A stretch of 64,000 nucleotides of DNA from Sphingomonadales bacterium (GTDB lineage Bacteria; Pseudomonadota; Alphaproteobacteria; Sphingomonadales; Sphingomonadaceae), in contig CANIRZ010000004.1 in NCBI GenBank assembly GCA_947470185.1, positions 32,378-96,377 of the forward strand. The letters run 5' to 3'. Each line of letters begins with the position of its first letter. The stretch's first letter is position 1. The notes beneath the pieces are model-generated. The model searched no databases, was not told the origin of the DNA, and worked only from the letters and a program-made list of their open reading frames with translations. A program made the translations under genes and the position numbers. Of this stretch, positions 25,572 to 35,804 are shown one piece after another.

Positions 25572-27436
25572 CCCAGATGATCCAATCTCTCCTCATTGCC
25601 AATCGCGGCGAGATTGCTTGCCGGATTATCCGTACCGCGCGCGACATGGGCATTCGCACGGTTGCGGTCTATTCGGATGCCGATGCCACGGCGCTGCATG
25701 TACAGGAAGCCGATGAGGCGGTGCATATCGGGGCGTCGCCGGCGCGTGAGAGTTATTTGGTGGGGGATAAGATTATCGCTGCTGCCAAAGCCACGGGCGC
25801 AGAAGCAATCCATCCCGGCTATGGCTTCCTCTCCGAAAACGCGGAATTTGCGCAGGCGGTGATTGACGCCGGCCTCATCTGGGTCGGGCCAACACCTGCG
25901 AGCATTTCGGCAATGGGCCTGAAAGATGCGGCCAAGAAGCTGATGGCCGAAGCCGGCGTGCCCGTTACCCCGGGCTATATGGGCGAGAACCAAGACTCTG
26001 CGTTCCTTGGCGAACGTGCCGCAGAGATCGGCTATCCCGTGCTCATCAAGGCGGTCGCGGGCGGCGGCGGCAAAGGCATGCGAAAGGTTGACGACGCGGC
26101 CGACTTTGCCGATGCGCTCGCCTCTTGCCAGCGTGAGGCCAGCGCCTCATTCGGCAATGCGCATGTGTTGATCGAGAAATATATTCAGCGCCCGCGCCAC
26201 ATTGAGGTGCAGGTTTTTGGCGACACCCATGGCAACATCGTTCATTTGTTTGAACGCGATTGCTCACTGCAACGCCGCCACCAAAAGGTAATCGAGGAAG
26301 CCCCCGCACCGGGCATGGACGCGGCAACGCGCGAGATACTCTGCGCCACGGCGGTGAAGGCGGCAAAGGCGGTCGACTATGTCGGCGCAGGCACGATCGA
26401 GTTCATCGCCGACGCCTCCGAAGGTCTGCGCGCCGACCGCATCTGGTTCATGGAAATGAACACGCGGTTGCAGGTCGAACATCCCGTCACCGAGGAAATC
26501 ACTGGGGTCGATCTGGTGGAGTGGCAACTGCGCGTGGCGAGCGGGGAAGCGTTGCCGAAGCGGCAGGACGAACTTAAGATTGACGGCTGGGCCATCGAAG
26601 CGCGGTTGTATGCAGAAAATCCTGCGACGGGTTTTCTGCCGAGCATCGGGACGCTCGATCATCTGGAGTTTCCAGACGAACTGCGCATCGACACAGGCGT
26701 CGAACAAGGCGGCGAAGTTTCGCCCTTCTACGATCCCATGATCGCCAAGCTCATCGCTTGGGGCGAAGCCCGAGACGAGGCGATTGACCTTTTGCGTGAC
26801 GGAATTGATGGCACCGAAGTCTGGCCCGTGAAAACGAACGCCGGATTCCTGGGTCGGTTGCTTGATCTCGATGAATTTGGGCTAGGGGACGTCGATACCG
26901 GCCTGATTGCGCGCGAAGTCGATGATCTTGTCCATCCATCCGAACCGGAGCCTGAAGAGCTTGCTGAAGCTGCGGCATTGTTGTGCGCCAGCCCCGGCGA
27001 CGGGCCAGTCAGTGCAATGCTAGGTTTTCGTTTGAATGCACCGTCGCGGGCTGAGGCACGCCTCTTGGACGATGCCGGCAATATCCATGTCGTCGCGTTC
27101 GATGAAGTTGAGGCCGACGAACCCACGGCCGACGTGCTGGCCTTTGCCGATGGTTTTGCGCGTCGCTATGTTCTGGATGAACCGCGTGGGTCTGGGCACA
27201 GTGCCGCCAGTGATGGGGCTATCTTGTCCCCGATGCCTGGCCGCATCATCGCGGTCGAGGTAGCGGCGGGTGATAGCGTCACCAAAGGGCAAAAGCTTGT
27301 GACGCTCGAAGCGATGAAGATGGAGCACAGCCTCACCGCGCCGTTCGATGGGACAGTGGCGGAGCTGAATGCCGAGGTTGGTGCCCAAGTGCAGGTTGAG
27401 GCGTTGTTGGTGCGGATAGAGGTAGTGGAAGTGTAA
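25568..27436 (+). CDS. mccA: Methylcrotonyl-CoA carboxylase, biotin carboxylase/biotin carrier (alpha) subunit
   Basis: 622 aa. The biotin carboxylase domain begins [18 protein letters not shown]; the ATP-grasp glycine loop is [14 protein letters not shown] and the catalytic region [14 protein letters not shown]. The C-terminal biotinyl domain carries EAMKMEHSL, with the biotinylated lysine. GTG at 25568 overlaps the mccB stop (GTGA) and has GGGG about 10 nt upstream; ATG at 25577 is the alternative. It forms the alpha/beta holoenzyme with MccB in leucine catabolism. Confidence 0.9.
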   Translation: MTQMIQSLLIANRGEIACRIIRTARDMGIRTVAVYSDADATALHVQEADEAVHIGASPARESYLVGDKIIAAAKATGAEAIHPGYGFLSENAEFAQAVIDAGLIWVGPTPASISAMGLKDAAKKLMAEAGVPVTPGYMGENQDSAFLGERAAEIGYPVLIKAVAGGGGKGMRKVDDAADFADALASCQREASASFGNAHVLIEKYIQRPRHIEVQVFGDTHGNIVHLFERDCSLQRRHQKVIEEAPAPGMDAATREILCATAVKAAKAVDYVGAGTIEFIADASEGLRADRIWFMEMNTRLQVEHPVTEEITGVDLVEWQLRVASGEALPKRQDELKIDGWAIEARLYAENPATGFLPSIGTLDHLEFPDELRIDTGVEQGGEVSPFYDPMIAKLIAWGEARDEAIDLLRDGIDGTEVWPVKTNAGFLGRLLDLDEFGLGDVDTGLIAREVDDLVHPSEPEPEELAEAAALLCASPGDGPVSAMLGFRLNAPSRAEARLLDDAGNIHVVAFDEVEADEPTADVLAFADGFARRYVLDEPRGSGHSAASDGAILSPMPGRIIAVEVAAGDSVTKGQKLVTLEAMKMEHSLTAPFDGTVAELNAEVGAQVQVEALLVRIEVVEV

Positions 27437-27882
27437 TGGCAGGCAAATATTTCAACCAATGGCAAATCGGCGACAGCATCATTCATGAAATTCGCCGCAC
27501 GGTAACCGAGACGGATAATCTGCTTTTTTCGGTCATGACCCACAATCCGCAGCCGCTGCATATCGACGCGGAGGCGGCGAAGGCCAGTGAGTTTGGGCAA
27601 ATCCTCGTCAATGGCACCTTCACCTTTGCCCTGATGGTCGGGCTTTCGGTGGGCGACACCACGCTGGGCACGTTGGTTGCGAACCTTGGTTATGACAAGT
27701 TGGTGATGCCCAAACCTGTATTTATTGGTGATACGCTGCGCGCGGAAACCGAGGTCATTGCGCTCAAGGAAAGCAAGTCGCGGCCAGATGCCGGCGTTGT
27801 GACTTTCCTTCACCGCTGCATCAACCAGCGCGACGAAATTGTATGCCAGTCCGAGCGCGCAGCATTGCTGAAGAAGGCTTAG
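27436..27882 (+). CDS. MaoC family (R)-hydratase, leucine module
   Basis: 148 aa hot-dog-fold MaoC hydratase. VTETDNLLFSVMTHNPQPLHID carries the catalytic Asp and the N-P-x-H of hydratase 2, followed by ILVNGTFTFALMVGLS. It starts inside the mccA stop (TAATG). In the MCC operon its likely job is hydration of an enoyl-CoA such as 3-methylglutaconyl-CoA or mesaconyl-CoA. Substrate is inferred from context only. Confidence 0.83.
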   Translation: MAGKYFNQWQIGDSIIHEIRRTVTETDNLLFSVMTHNPQPLHIDAEAAKASEFGQILVNGTFTFALMVGLSVGDTTLGTLVANLGYDKLVMPKPVFIGDTLRAETEVIALKESKSRPDAGVVTFLHRCINQRDEIVCQSERAALLKKA

Positions 27883-27918
27883 ATTGCGTTCAGAATGGAC
27901 GAAGGCCATAAAGGCGGC

Positions 27919-28770
27919 ATGAAACTACGCTCGCTCCTTTTCGTCCCGGGTGACCGGCCTGACCGTTTTGCAAAGGCCGCTGCCAGCGGTGCTGATGCGA
28001 TCATCATTGATCTTGAAGACTCGGTTGCTGCCAATCGGAAGATTGAAGCGCGCGAGGCGACGGCCGAGTATCTGTCGGGCGACCGCCCCATTCCAGTGTT
28101 CGTGCGCGTCAACCCGCAGGATAGCCATCTAACACATGACGATCTCGCGTCAGTGTTGCCCTACATGCCCGATGGCATTGTCTTGCCCAAGGCAGAGGGC
28201 GCGCGCTCAGTCAACTGGCTGCGCGCGGAGGCCGCGGCGGTGGCGGACAGTCAGGATGGCGAAGCCCCGCCGATTTTGCCGATAGCGACTGAAACCCCCG
28301 GAGCAGTATTTGACCTTGGCACCTTGCGTGAGGTCGCCCATTATCTGGTTGGCGTAAGCTGGGGCGCAGAGGACCTGCCCGCCGCGATAGGGGCCGCAAC
28401 CGCGCGCGAAGCGGATGGCCGTTACACAGCGCCATATGAATTGGTGCGGTCGCTTACGCTTTTTGCCGCGCATGCCGCGGGGGTTGCGGCAATCGACACG
28501 GTGTTTCCGAACATAAAAGACGAGGCCGGCCTTACCGCTTATGTCGGCCGCGCCGCGCGGGACGGTTTCAGTGGTATGCTCGCCATTCACCCGTCGCAGG
28601 TGGCCGCAATCAACGCAGGCTTTACGCCTTCCGCCGAACAGCTTGCGCATGCGCAATCAGTTGTAGACGCCTTCGCTGCCAACCCCGGCGCAGGGGTGCT
28701 GCAAATGGATGGTAAAATGATCGATGCGCCGCATTTGAAAGCGGCGCTATCGATCCTCGCAAGGGCTTAA
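27919..28770 (+). CDS. CitE/HpcH-like beta-hydroxyacyl-CoA lyase
   Basis: 283 aa TIM-barrel lyase. [19 protein letters not shown] at the start, IIDLEDSV near 33-40, [12 protein letters not shown], and [11 protein letters not shown] are the CitE family blocks that bind Mg2+ and CoA ester. It is not associated with citrate lyase alpha or gamma subunits. It ends the mcc operon and may perform the HMG-CoA or citramalyl-CoA cleavage step. The ATG at 27919 has AAGG upstream. Its stop codon is intertwined with the acnA stop on the other strand (shared TTAA). Confidence 0.85.
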   Translation: MKLRSLLFVPGDRPDRFAKAAASGADAIIIDLEDSVAANRKIEAREATAEYLSGDRPIPVFVRVNPQDSHLTHDDLASVLPYMPDGIVLPKAEGARSVNWLRAEAAAVADSQDGEAPPILPIATETPGAVFDLGTLREVAHYLVGVSWGAEDLPAAIGAATAREADGRYTAPYELVRSLTLFAAHAAGVAAIDTVFPNIKDEAGLTAYVGRAARDGFSGMLAIHPSQVAAINAGFTPSAEQLAHAQSVVDAFAANPGAGVLQMDGKMIDAPHLKAALSILARA

Positions 28771-31442
28771 GCAGCCAATTTCCTCAGCACATAATGTAGA
28801 ATTCCGCCGTTCATGAAATATTCGACTTCGTTCGCGGTATCGATGCGGCACAAAGTGTCGAAATTGAACGTCGAGCCATCCTTGCGCGTAACCATCACGG
28901 TTACCGTCTGGCGCGGCTGAAGCATTCCTACGCTGGTGATTGTAAAGCTGTCATCGGCAGTCAGGCCAAGCGTTGTCCGGCTTTCGCCTTCTAGGAACTG
29001 CAGCGGCAATACGCCCATGCCAACAAGGTTGGAACGGTGGATACGTTCGAAGCTTTCGACGATCACCGCGCGGACGCCCAGAAGGTTGGTGCCCTTGGCG
29101 GCCCAATCTCGTGACGAACCTGTGCCATATTCCTTGCCTGCGATGACAACTAAGGGTGTGCCGTCGGCTTTATGCTTCATGGCGGCATCATAAATTGCCA
29201 TGACTTCGCCTTTATAGCTGCTCATGCCGCCTTCGATGCCGGGGACCATTTCGTTTTTGATCCGGATGTTGGCAAAGGTTCCGCGCATCATGACATCATG
29301 ATGCCCGCGCCGCGCGCCATAGGAGTTGAAGTCAGCTTTGCTAACCTGATGCTCTAAAAGGAATTTTCCTGCCGGGCTGTCCGCTTTGATGCTGCCAGCA
29401 GGAGATATGTGGTCGGTGGTAATCGAGTCACCCAAAATCGCCAGTGGCCTTGCCTCGATAATGTCCATTACGGGCGCTGGCGTCATGCTCATCCCCTCAA
29501 AATAGGGCGGATTTGCGACATAAGTCGACCCAGCGCGCCATTGATAGGTGTCCGAACCTTCGACCTGTATCTTCTGCCAATGCGCGTCGCCTTCATAGAC
29601 CTTTGCATAGCGCGCGGTGAACATCGAACGGTCGATGTTTGCGGTCATGACATCATGCACTTCTTGATTGGTGGGCCAGATATCGCGCAGATATACATCG
29701 CTGCCGTCTGTTGCCTGACCAATGGGCGTGGTTGTGAAGTCTTCGGTCACTGTGCCCTTAAGCGCGTAGGCGACAACCAAGGGCGGCGACGCAAGGAAGT
29801 TGGCGCGCACATCGGGCGACACGCGGCCTTCAAAGTTGCGGTTACCCGAAATGACGGAGGCGGCAACAATATCATGGCCATTAATCGCCGCCGAAATCGG
29901 TTCCGCCAATGGGCCAGAGTTCCCGATGCAGGTCGTGCAGCCATAGCCGACCAAGTTAAAGCCAACCGCGTCCAAATCCGCGGTTAGGCCCGCACGATCG
30001 AGATAATCGGTCACAACCTGTGACCCCGGCGCAAGTGATGTTTTTACCCATGGCTTGGGGCGCAAGCCAAAGGCATTGGCCTTGCGCGCAACCAGCCCAG
30101 CGGCAACGAGCACGCTTGGGTTCGAGGTGTTGGTGCAGCTTGTAATCGCCGCAATCACAACGTCGCCATCGCCAATGTCATGCGTCTTGCCCTCAACCGC
30201 GACGCGCTTTGCGCTGTCATGCTTGTAGACGTTGAGGAGATCGTCGTTGAACACATTGTCGACTTGCGTGAGGATCACCTTGTCCTGCGGACGCTTTGGC
30301 CCTGCTAGCGATGGAACCACGCTGCCCATGTCGAGCGAAAGCGTGTCGGTGAAAATCGGGTCCGCCATATCGGCATAAGCCCACAGGCCTTGTTCTTTGG
30401 CATAAGCCTCAACGAGCGCAATCTGGTCTTCATCACGGCCGGTCAGGCGCAGATATTCGATGGTCTTTTCATCAATGCCAAAGAAACCACAGGTCGCACC
30501 ATATTCAGGCGCCATGTTGGCAAGCGTCGCACGGTCGGCAAGCGACAAGGACGCAAGACCGGGGCCATAATATTCCACAAAGCGGCCAACAACCCCCTTT
30601 GCACGCAGCATTTGCGTTGCGGTCAACACAAGGTCGGTCGCGGTTACGCCCTCGGCCAACGCGCCGGTCAGTTTGAAGCCAACGACTTCGGGGATCAACA
30701 TCGATACCGGCTGGCCAAGCATTGCGGCCTCGGCCTCAATCCCGCCAACGCCCCAACCCAACACGCCAAGACCGTTGATCATCGTCGTGTGGCTGTCTGT
30801 GCCGACGCAGGTGTCGGGGTAGGCGATTGTCGCGCCATCTTCGCCAACGCTCGTCCATACCGCCTGCGCGATATGCTCCAGATTGACCTGATGGCAAATG
30901 CCAGTGCCCGGAGGAACCGCCTTAAAATTGTTCAGCGATTTTGAACCCCATTTCAAAAAGTCATAGCGTTCGGCATTGCGTTGATATTCGATTTCGACAT
31001 TCTGTTCGGCTGCCTTGGGGTGGCCGAATTCGTCGACCATGACGCTATGGTCAATGACCAGATGCACGGGGACGAGCGGATTGATCTTCGACGGATCCGC
31101 CTTCAACGCGGTCATCGCGTCGCGCATCGCGGCCAAGTCGACAACGCAAGGAACGCCGGTAAAATCCTGCAACAAAACGCGGGCAGGGCGATATTGAATT
31201 TCGCGGTCCGACTTGGCGTCCTTCTGCCAATCGATCAACGCCTGCACATCCTGCACCGAAACCGTGAAACCGCCATCTTCAAAGCGCAGCAGATTTTCGA
31301 GCAATACCTTCATCGAAAACGGCAGACGCGACACATCGCCCAATTTCTCCGAGACCTTTTTGATCGAGAAATAATCCACCGTCTTGCCGCCAGCGGTCAA
31401 GGTGGAACGGGTTTGCAGGCTGTCTAATCCGATTGCGGTCAT
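28767..31442 (-). CDS. acnA: Aconitate hydratase A
   Basis: 891 aa TCA-cycle enzyme interconverting citrate and isocitrate. Three [4Fe-4S] Cys are recognisable: one in [15 protein letters not shown] and two in [37 protein letters not shown] and the C-terminal swivel domain block [17 protein letters not shown] are classical. The ATG at 31442 has AAGGGA about 10 nt upstream. It is convergent with the CitE-like gene. The 261-nt upstream gap probably contains its promoter. 2-methylcitrate dehydratase-type AcnD is unlikely. Confidence 0.95.
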   Translation of the reverse strand: MTAIGLDSLQTRSTLTAGGKTVDYFSIKKVSEKLGDVSRLPFSMKVLLENLLRFEDGGFTVSVQDVQALIDWQKDAKSDREIQYRPARVLLQDFTGVPCVVDLAAMRDAMTALKADPSKINPLVPVHLVIDHSVMVDEFGHPKAAEQNVEIEYQRNAERYDFLKWGSKSLNNFKAVPPGTGICHQVNLEHIAQAVWTSVGEDGATIAYPDTCVGTDSHTTMINGLGVLGWGVGGIEAEAAMLGQPVSMLIPEVVGFKLTGALAEGVTATDLVLTATQMLRAKGVVGRFVEYYGPGLASLSLADRATLANMAPEYGATCGFFGIDEKTIEYLRLTGRDEDQIALVEAYAKEQGLWAYADMADPIFTDTLSLDMGSVVPSLAGPKRPQDKVILTQVDNVFNDDLLNVYKHDSAKRVAVEGKTHDIGDGDVVIAAITSCTNTSNPSVLVAAGLVARKANAFGLRPKPWVKTSLAPGSQVVTDYLDRAGLTADLDAVGFNLVGYGCTTCIGNSGPLAEPISAAINGHDIVAASVISGNRNFEGRVSPDVRANFLASPPLVVAYALKGTVTEDFTTTPIGQATDGSDVYLRDIWPTNQEVHDVMTANIDRSMFTARYAKVYEGDAHWQKIQVEGSDTYQWRAGSTYVANPPYFEGMSMTPAPVMDIIEARPLAILGDSITTDHISPAGSIKADSPAGKFLLEHQVSKADFNSYGARRGHHDVMMRGTFANIRIKNEMVPGIEGGMSSYKGEVMAIYDAAMKHKADGTPLVVIAGKEYGTGSSRDWAAKGTNLLGVRAVIVESFERIHRSNLVGMGVLPLQFLEGESRTTLGLTADDSFTITSVGMLQPRQTVTVMVTRKDGSTFNFDTLCRIDTANEVEYFMNGGILHYVLRKLAA

Positions 31443-31703
31443 TTTATCACTATCCCTTAAAATTTGGGCTTTTGGCCGGATGGGGAAGACAACACGGTCA
31501 CCGCTATCTGCGGCCACTGAACGCGCGTCAAACCAGCGTAAAAGCGGGAGATTCGTTTGCTGGCCGCGCCTTAGCGCTTATGGGGTGGGGGTGCAAGATA
31601 CGACTGTGACCCTATCGACCCCATAGCGTGAGGCATTTGCTCCGCACCGTCATCCTGAACTTGTTGCTTCTGGTTTAGTTGCGGGAATGAGGGGCAGGAT
31701 AAT
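31443..31703 (-). other. Intergenic region upstream of acnA, with a possible dispersed-repeat fragment
   Basis: 261 nt without a supported gene. The acnA leader with its ribosome binding site is at the low end. At 31647-31665 lies a CCGTCATCCTGAACTTGTT segment that resembles the left half of a short dispersed element common in sphingomonad genomes (from memory, unchecked); the matching right half looks decayed. No clear promoter can be named. Confidence 0.3.
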
Positions 31704-31889
31704 TTATCCGTTCCGCAAACTGTCCGTTACTTCCTCAAGACTGCCACGCACGCGCAACAATTGGTCTTTGCCAAATACAATCAAGCATTCGTCATGCGCA
31801 TTGTCGGCGGTGCGGACGAATTGGACGATTTCCGGATTGACAGAAATTTTCTGGCCACGGGTATCGGTCATGGTGACGAAGGGGATCAT
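31704..31889 (-). CDS. Small FlbD-like protein
   Basis: 61 aa beginning MIPFVTMTDTRGQKISVNPE and continuing with IVQFVRTADNAHDECLIVFG and LLRVRGSLEEVTDSL. The layout (beta strand, 'N-x-x-x-I', strand, 'V-R-x-S-x-x-E-V') is like the short FlbD family, which in some bacteria sits in flagellar loci; here there is no flagellar context. The ATG at 31889 has AAAAGGA upstream. Function unknown. Confidence 0.6.
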   Translation of the reverse strand: MIPFVTMTDTRGQKISVNPEIVQFVRTADNAHDECLIVFGKDQLLRVRGSLEEVTDSLRNG

Positions 31890-32161
31890 AAGCGTTCCTT
31901 TTAATGCAAATATGCTGCCAACAGGCCGCCGCACGGGCGAATTTGGGGCCTAGCACGGCTAATGTCATACCGCGAGACGTCATCGGTCCGGGTCTGCGCG
32001 GATGCTGGCAATGCTATGGGTTTTTCTGCTTTTCCAGCTGCGTTGGCTCTAGCGTGTTGTAATCTTGAAGATTTACAGACTGTTAACTATCCTCACGCCA
32101 TAATGCAGCGGACAGTCGCCTTCGGCAGATTGTGTTTGGACCAGATGAGGCACAATTGATC
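31890..32161 (+). other. Intergenic region between the FlbD-like gene and the DUF11-like gene
   Basis: 272 nt between divergent genes, with no supported coding frame. A possible plus-strand promoter is TTGAAG (17-nt spacer) TATCCT ending near 32092, but the -10 is weak. Nothing else is seen. Confidence 0.25.
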
Positions 32162-32695
32162 ATGAAACGGAATTTTACAATGACGGCGTTCGTCATATTA
32201 TTGGCAGCGGCGCCTATCATTGGGGGCTGGGGCAGCCCCGCACAGGCGCAGACGCAAAGCGGCGCGCCTTCGGCAGTTACATTACGCAGCAACGTGCAGA
32301 TTGAACGTATTGAACGCGACGCAAAAGGCATTGAAAAAACAATCTTATTTGCGCCGAAGGATGTGGCTGTGGTGCCCGGTGACGTTGTGGTGTTCACATT
32401 GTTCGTCCATAATAGCAGCGCGCAACCAGCGGTTGGTTTCACGGCCTCCAACCCTGTGCCAGCGGCTGTCCGCTTTGAATCCGTTGCCGAAGATTGGGCC
32501 GAGGTGTCGGTCGATAATGGCGTGCATTGGGGTAAGCTGGCCGACTTGAAGGTACAGACCAAGGGTGTCGACAGAACGCCAGACGGTGAGCGCGCAGCGA
32601 CGGCGCAGGATGTCACACATGTCCGCTGGGTTTTTGCGGACGCCATCGCACCGGGTGCTAAGCGCAATATTAGCTATCGCGGTGCAGTTAAGTAA
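32162..32695 (+). CDS. Secreted DUF11-like (conserved repeat domain) protein
   Basis: 177 aa. Signal peptide residues about 1-29 end in SPAQAQ. The mature part is mostly beta (VVPGDVVVFTLFVHNSSAQPAVGFTASNPVPAAVRF), matching the DUF11 pattern of a single Ig-like repeat found in cell-surface proteins. It ends in AIAPGAKRNISYRGAVK, as expected for one complete domain. No anchor is seen, so periplasmic location is likely. Start choice: first ATG of the signal peptide; a second lies six codons later. Confidence 0.72.
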   Translation: MKRNFTMTAFVILLAAAPIIGGWGSPAQAQTQSGAPSAVTLRSNVQIERIERDAKGIEKTILFAPKDVAVVPGDVVVFTLFVHNSSAQPAVGFTASNPVPAAVRFESVAEDWAEVSVDNGVHWGKLADLKVQTKGVDRTPDGERAATAQDVTHVRWVFADAIAPGAKRNISYRGAVK

Positions 32696-32918
32696 CGGTT
32701 TTGGGCGATCTGGTGAGCAAGGACCGCGCGATAAGGCCATGCTGCTATCGGCTATAACCCTTGCAGCGGAGATCTAACCCGGATTTCCATAGTTGAGCGA
32801 GGTGGGAGATCTCCCGCATAGGGGCGGTGGCGTGGCCGTTGTCGTGGCGCGGCGATGTCGTCTGGCCCGTGCATTGCTTTGGCTGGCTTTTGGCAGCAAG
32901 CGCCGCTAAAGCGCGGAT
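32696..32918 (+). other. crcB upstream region with a perfect 12-bp palindrome
   Basis: 223 nt without a gene. It contains GGGAGATCTCCC at 32804-32815, a perfect palindrome, with a partial copy (GGAGATCT) at 32768-32775. Just before crcB lies CTAAAGCGCGG, also found before hisG. I looked for fluoride riboswitch core elements and did not find them. Confidence 0.35.
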
Positions 32919-33296
32919 ATGAACCCCATCATCCTTGTCATGTCGGGCGGAGCCATTGGCGCAGCATTGCGTTACGGCCTGTCCCGCGCGCTGCCGATTA
33001 GCGCGGCAGGTTGGCCATGGCCAACCTTTGCGGCAAATGTCTTAGGCGGTCTATGCATGGGTGTGCTGGCAATGTGGGTGATGCGCGGCGACAATTCGGC
33101 AGAGCCGTTGCGCCTATTTCTGGGCGTTGGCGTGCTGGGTGGGTTTACGACTTTCAGCGCCTTCTCACTTGAAATGGCGCAAATGGTTCAGCGCGGGCAG
33201 ATGGGCATGGCGGCAATGTATGCCATTATGTCGGTCATATTGGCGCTTGGCGCGATTTTCGCCGGAATGGCGATAACAAAGGCAATTTGGGTATGA
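32919..33296 (+). CDS. crcB: Fluoride efflux channel CrcB/Fluc
   Basis: 125 aa, four transmembrane helices. Motifs GGAIGAALRYGLSR near residues 10-23, the pore Asn in FAANVLGGL, and GGFTTFSAFSLE near residues 75-86 (Phe box) define the Fluc family, which exports fluoride as a dual-topology dimer. One gene only, consistent with a homodimer. It is the first gene of a tightly coupled chain; its stop overlaps the next start (ATGA). Confidence 0.93.
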   Translation: MNPIILVMSGGAIGAALRYGLSRALPISAAGWPWPTFAANVLGGLCMGVLAMWVMRGDNSAEPLRLFLGVGVLGGFTTFSAFSLEMAQMVQRGQMGMAAMYAIMSVILALGAIFAGMAITKAIWV

Positions 33297-34543
33297 GTAA
33301 AAACGACGAAAAAGGCATCAGGCAATTTGTCGTTGCCCCCGATGATGACGGCATAAGGCTGGACCGTTGGTTCAAACGGCATTTGCCCGATGCTTCGTTC
33401 AACATAGTATCGCGTTGGGCGCGTACCGGGCAATTGCGCGTCGATGGCAAGCGCGCCACGCCGGGTGATCGATTGCTTGCGGGGCAAACCCTGCGCGTGC
33501 CGCTTGCTGATGCGTCTGCATCCTCAAGCGCGCGGCCAACACGCATTCGCCGCGAGCTGACGAACGACGAGATGGAATTCGCGCTGAGCATGGTGATCCA
33601 CAAGGATGACGCTGCGTTGGTGATCAATAAGCCAGCGGGTTTGGCAACGCAGGGCGGGACCAAGACCGAAAATCATGTTGATGGCTTGCTGGACGCCTTG
33701 GGCTTTGAATTGGATAACCGGCCAAAGCTTGTCCACCGGTTGGACAAGGACACGTCGGGCGCATTGTTGCTGGCGCGCACGTCGCGGTCGGCGGGGCATT
33801 TTGCAAAGGCATTTTCGTCCCGCACCGCGCGTAAGGTCTATTGGGCACTGGTTGTCGGCGTACCGGACATTGCCGATGGTTTCATCGACCTGCCCATCGG
33901 CAAACAGCCGGGCAGCGGCGGCGAAAAAATGCATGTGGATGAAAAAGAGGGGCAGTCCGCACGCACACGCTACCGCATCGTCGAACGCGCGGGCAACGCC
34001 ACGGCTTGGGTTGAGCTGCAACCCTATACGGGCCGGACGCACCAGTTACGCGTGCATATGGCCGCGATTGGCCATCCGATTGTCGGTGACGGCAAATATG
34101 GCGGCAAGGACGCATTTTTGACAGGGACGATCAGCCGTAAAATGCATCTCCACGCCCGCCGTATCCGCATTGACCATCCGTCTGGGCATCAGATTGACGT
34201 CCGCGCCGATATGCCCCCGCATATGAAGGCAAGCTTTGACGATTTGGGTTTTGACATTGAACTGGGCGATGCCCTGGTACTGGACGCGCCCAAGTTCAGC
34301 GACACCGCCGAAGGCAGGAAACGCGTCGCTGCTAACATCGCAAAATCCGCGCGCAAAGAACGCAAGGGCGAACGCCGCTCACGCGGATCAACAAGCGACA
34401 AGCCAAAGGACAACAAACGCAGCCAAATGGCAGCTGGCAAAAAAATCGCCGCGAAGAAGCCTGTGATTAAAAAGGCTGTGACGGGCAAGGCGCCTGCCAA
34501 AAAACCTGCGGCGAAAAAGGTTGCACCCAAGGGGAGGACTTAA
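33293..34543 (+). CDS. RluA-family 23S rRNA pseudouridine synthase with basic C-terminal tail
   Basis: 416 aa. An S4-like N-terminal domain (RLDRWFKRHLPDAS...GQLRVDGKR) is followed by the RluA catalytic core with LVHRLDKDTSGALLLAR (catalytic Asp) and QPYTGRTHQLRVHMA. The closest pattern is RluC/RluD. The last about 90 residues are Lys/Ala/Pro-rich, histone H1-like (runs of AKKPAAKK), well beyond the normal length of about 320. ATG at 33293 overlaps the crcB stop. The tail may aid rRNA or ribosome binding; this is inference. Confidence 0.87.
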   Translation: MSKNDEKGIRQFVVAPDDDGIRLDRWFKRHLPDASFNIVSRWARTGQLRVDGKRATPGDRLLAGQTLRVPLADASASSSARPTRIRRELTNDEMEFALSMVIHKDDAALVINKPAGLATQGGTKTENHVDGLLDALGFELDNRPKLVHRLDKDTSGALLLARTSRSAGHFAKAFSSRTARKVYWALVVGVPDIADGFIDLPIGKQPGSGGEKMHVDEKEGQSARTRYRIVERAGNATAWVELQPYTGRTHQLRVHMAAIGHPIVGDGKYGGKDAFLTGTISRKMHLHARRIRIDHPSGHQIDVRADMPPHMKASFDDLGFDIELGDALVLDAPKFSDTAEGRKRVAANIAKSARKERKGERRSRGSTSDKPKDNKRSQMAAGKKIAAKKPVIKKAVTGKAPAKKPAAKKVAPKGRT

Positions 34544-35145
34544 TGCATCCTAATGCTGCGTTTCGGTGGGAAGACCGCGCCGCTATGCGCGCTTTTGCGC
34601 AGGAAGTCGGCTTTGGCATGCTATTCCTCAATACCCAAGACGGGCCGCATGTGGCGCATCTACCATTTGTTTTTCTTGGCGAGGACCGTATCGGTTTTCA
34701 CATGGCGCGCGGCAACGCGATTGCCCGATATCTTGATGGGGCAGAGGCGCTGTTCGTTATAAACGGGCCTGATGGCTACATCAGTCCAGATTGGTATGGC
34801 GCCCCTGATCAGGTTCCTACATGGAATTATGTGGCGGTCGAGTTGGTGGGGTCTGCTCGTAAAATGGACGAGGCGGAGTTGATCGCTCAATCTGATGCTT
34901 TGTCTTATTCCCAAGAATTGAAATTGACGCCCAAACCCGTTTGGACACGCGCCAAAATGACGGATGGCCTGTTCGAAAAAATGCTGCGCGGCATTTACGG
35001 GTTTGAAATGCACGTCACCACATGGCGAAGCACCCTGAAGCTAGGGCAAAACAAAAGCGAAGCTATGCGGGAGGCAGCGGCAAATGGCGCGGCGGCGGCC
35101 GGCAATATTGCAATTGCCAACGCGATGCGTAACCTCCCTGAATGA
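34543..35145 (+). CDS. PaiB-like FMN-binding protein
   Basis: 200 aa. HVAHLPFVFLGEDRIGFHMARGN near residue 30, and GPDGYISPDWYGAPDQVPTWNYVAV near 85-110, are the FMN-binding split-barrel and the hallmark W-Y block of the PaiB family. Bacillus PaiB was named as a negative regulator of sporulation/protease genes; in proteobacteria the role is unknown. No DNA-binding domain is visible. Starts within the preceding stop (TAATG). Confidence 0.85.
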   Translation: MHPNAAFRWEDRAAMRAFAQEVGFGMLFLNTQDGPHVAHLPFVFLGEDRIGFHMARGNAIARYLDGAEALFVINGPDGYISPDWYGAPDQVPTWNYVAVELVGSARKMDEAELIAQSDALSYSQELKLTPKPVWTRAKMTDGLFEKMLRGIYGFEMHVTTWRSTLKLGQNKSEAMREAAANGAAAAGNIAIANAMRNLPE

Positions 35146-35804
35146 CGCATCGCCTTGCCATATTCGACTGTGACGGGACGTTGGTCGACAGCCAAGCCAA
35201 CATCTGCATGGCCATGGAGCATGCGTTTGAGGGCGCTGGGCTGACCCCGCCGCGGCGGCATGATATCCGGCGGGTGGTTGGGTTATCGTTAGTAGAATCC
35301 ATGCGCGTGTTGCTGCCGGATGCAGAGGATAAATGCCATCAGGACATGGCCGAACATTACCGGACTGCGTTCCTTACATTGCGCAACAATGGCTTGGTCG
35401 ATGAACCGCTCTATGACGGGATGGCATCGTTGTTATCGGAAATGGATGCGGGCGGATGGCTGTTGGGCGTTGCGACGGGCAAGTCCGATCGCGGTCTGAT
35501 CCGCTGCCTTGACCATCATGCCATCACGGGTTTGTTCGTTACGCTGCAAACCGCCGATCGCCATCCGTCCAAACCGCATCCGTCAATGGTATATCAAGCG
35601 CTGGCCGATGCTGGAACCGATGCACGCAACGCAGTGGTCATTGGCGATACGGTGTATGACATTCACATGGGCCGTGCGGCAGGCACGCGGACCGTGGGGG
35701 TGAACTGGGGCTATCATAGCGTGGAGGACCTGCGCGAAGCAGGTGCAGACTATATCGCCGAAAGCATGGACGACCTTAAAACCTATCTCATGGATTTTGC
35801 ATGA
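35142..35804 (+). CDS. HAD-superfamily hydrolase, phosphoglycolate phosphatase-like
   Basis: 220 aa. Motif I FDCDGTLVDS (residues 8-17), the helical cap, motif III region with Lys in KPHPSMVYQAL, and motif IV VIGDTVYDIHMG are complete. The family hydrolyses small phosphomonoesters such as phosphoglycolate or nucleotides. It overlaps the preceding and following genes by 4 nt (ATGA). The exact substrate cannot be told from sequence. Confidence 0.87.
   Translation: MTHRLAIFDCDGTLVDSQANICMAMEHAFEGAGLTPPRRHDIRRVVGLSLVESMRVLLPDAEDKCHQDMAEHYRTAFLTLRNNGLVDEPLYDGMASLLSEMDAGGWLLGVATGKSDRGLIRCLDHHAITGLFVTLQTADRHPSKPHPSMVYQALADAGTDARNAVVIGDTVYDIHMGRAAGTRTVGVNWGYHSVEDLREAGADYIAESMDDLKTYLMDFA

Noticed and set aside
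32696..32918. Fluoride riboswitch upstream of crcB
   Set aside because: The conserved core blocks of that aptamer could not be found.
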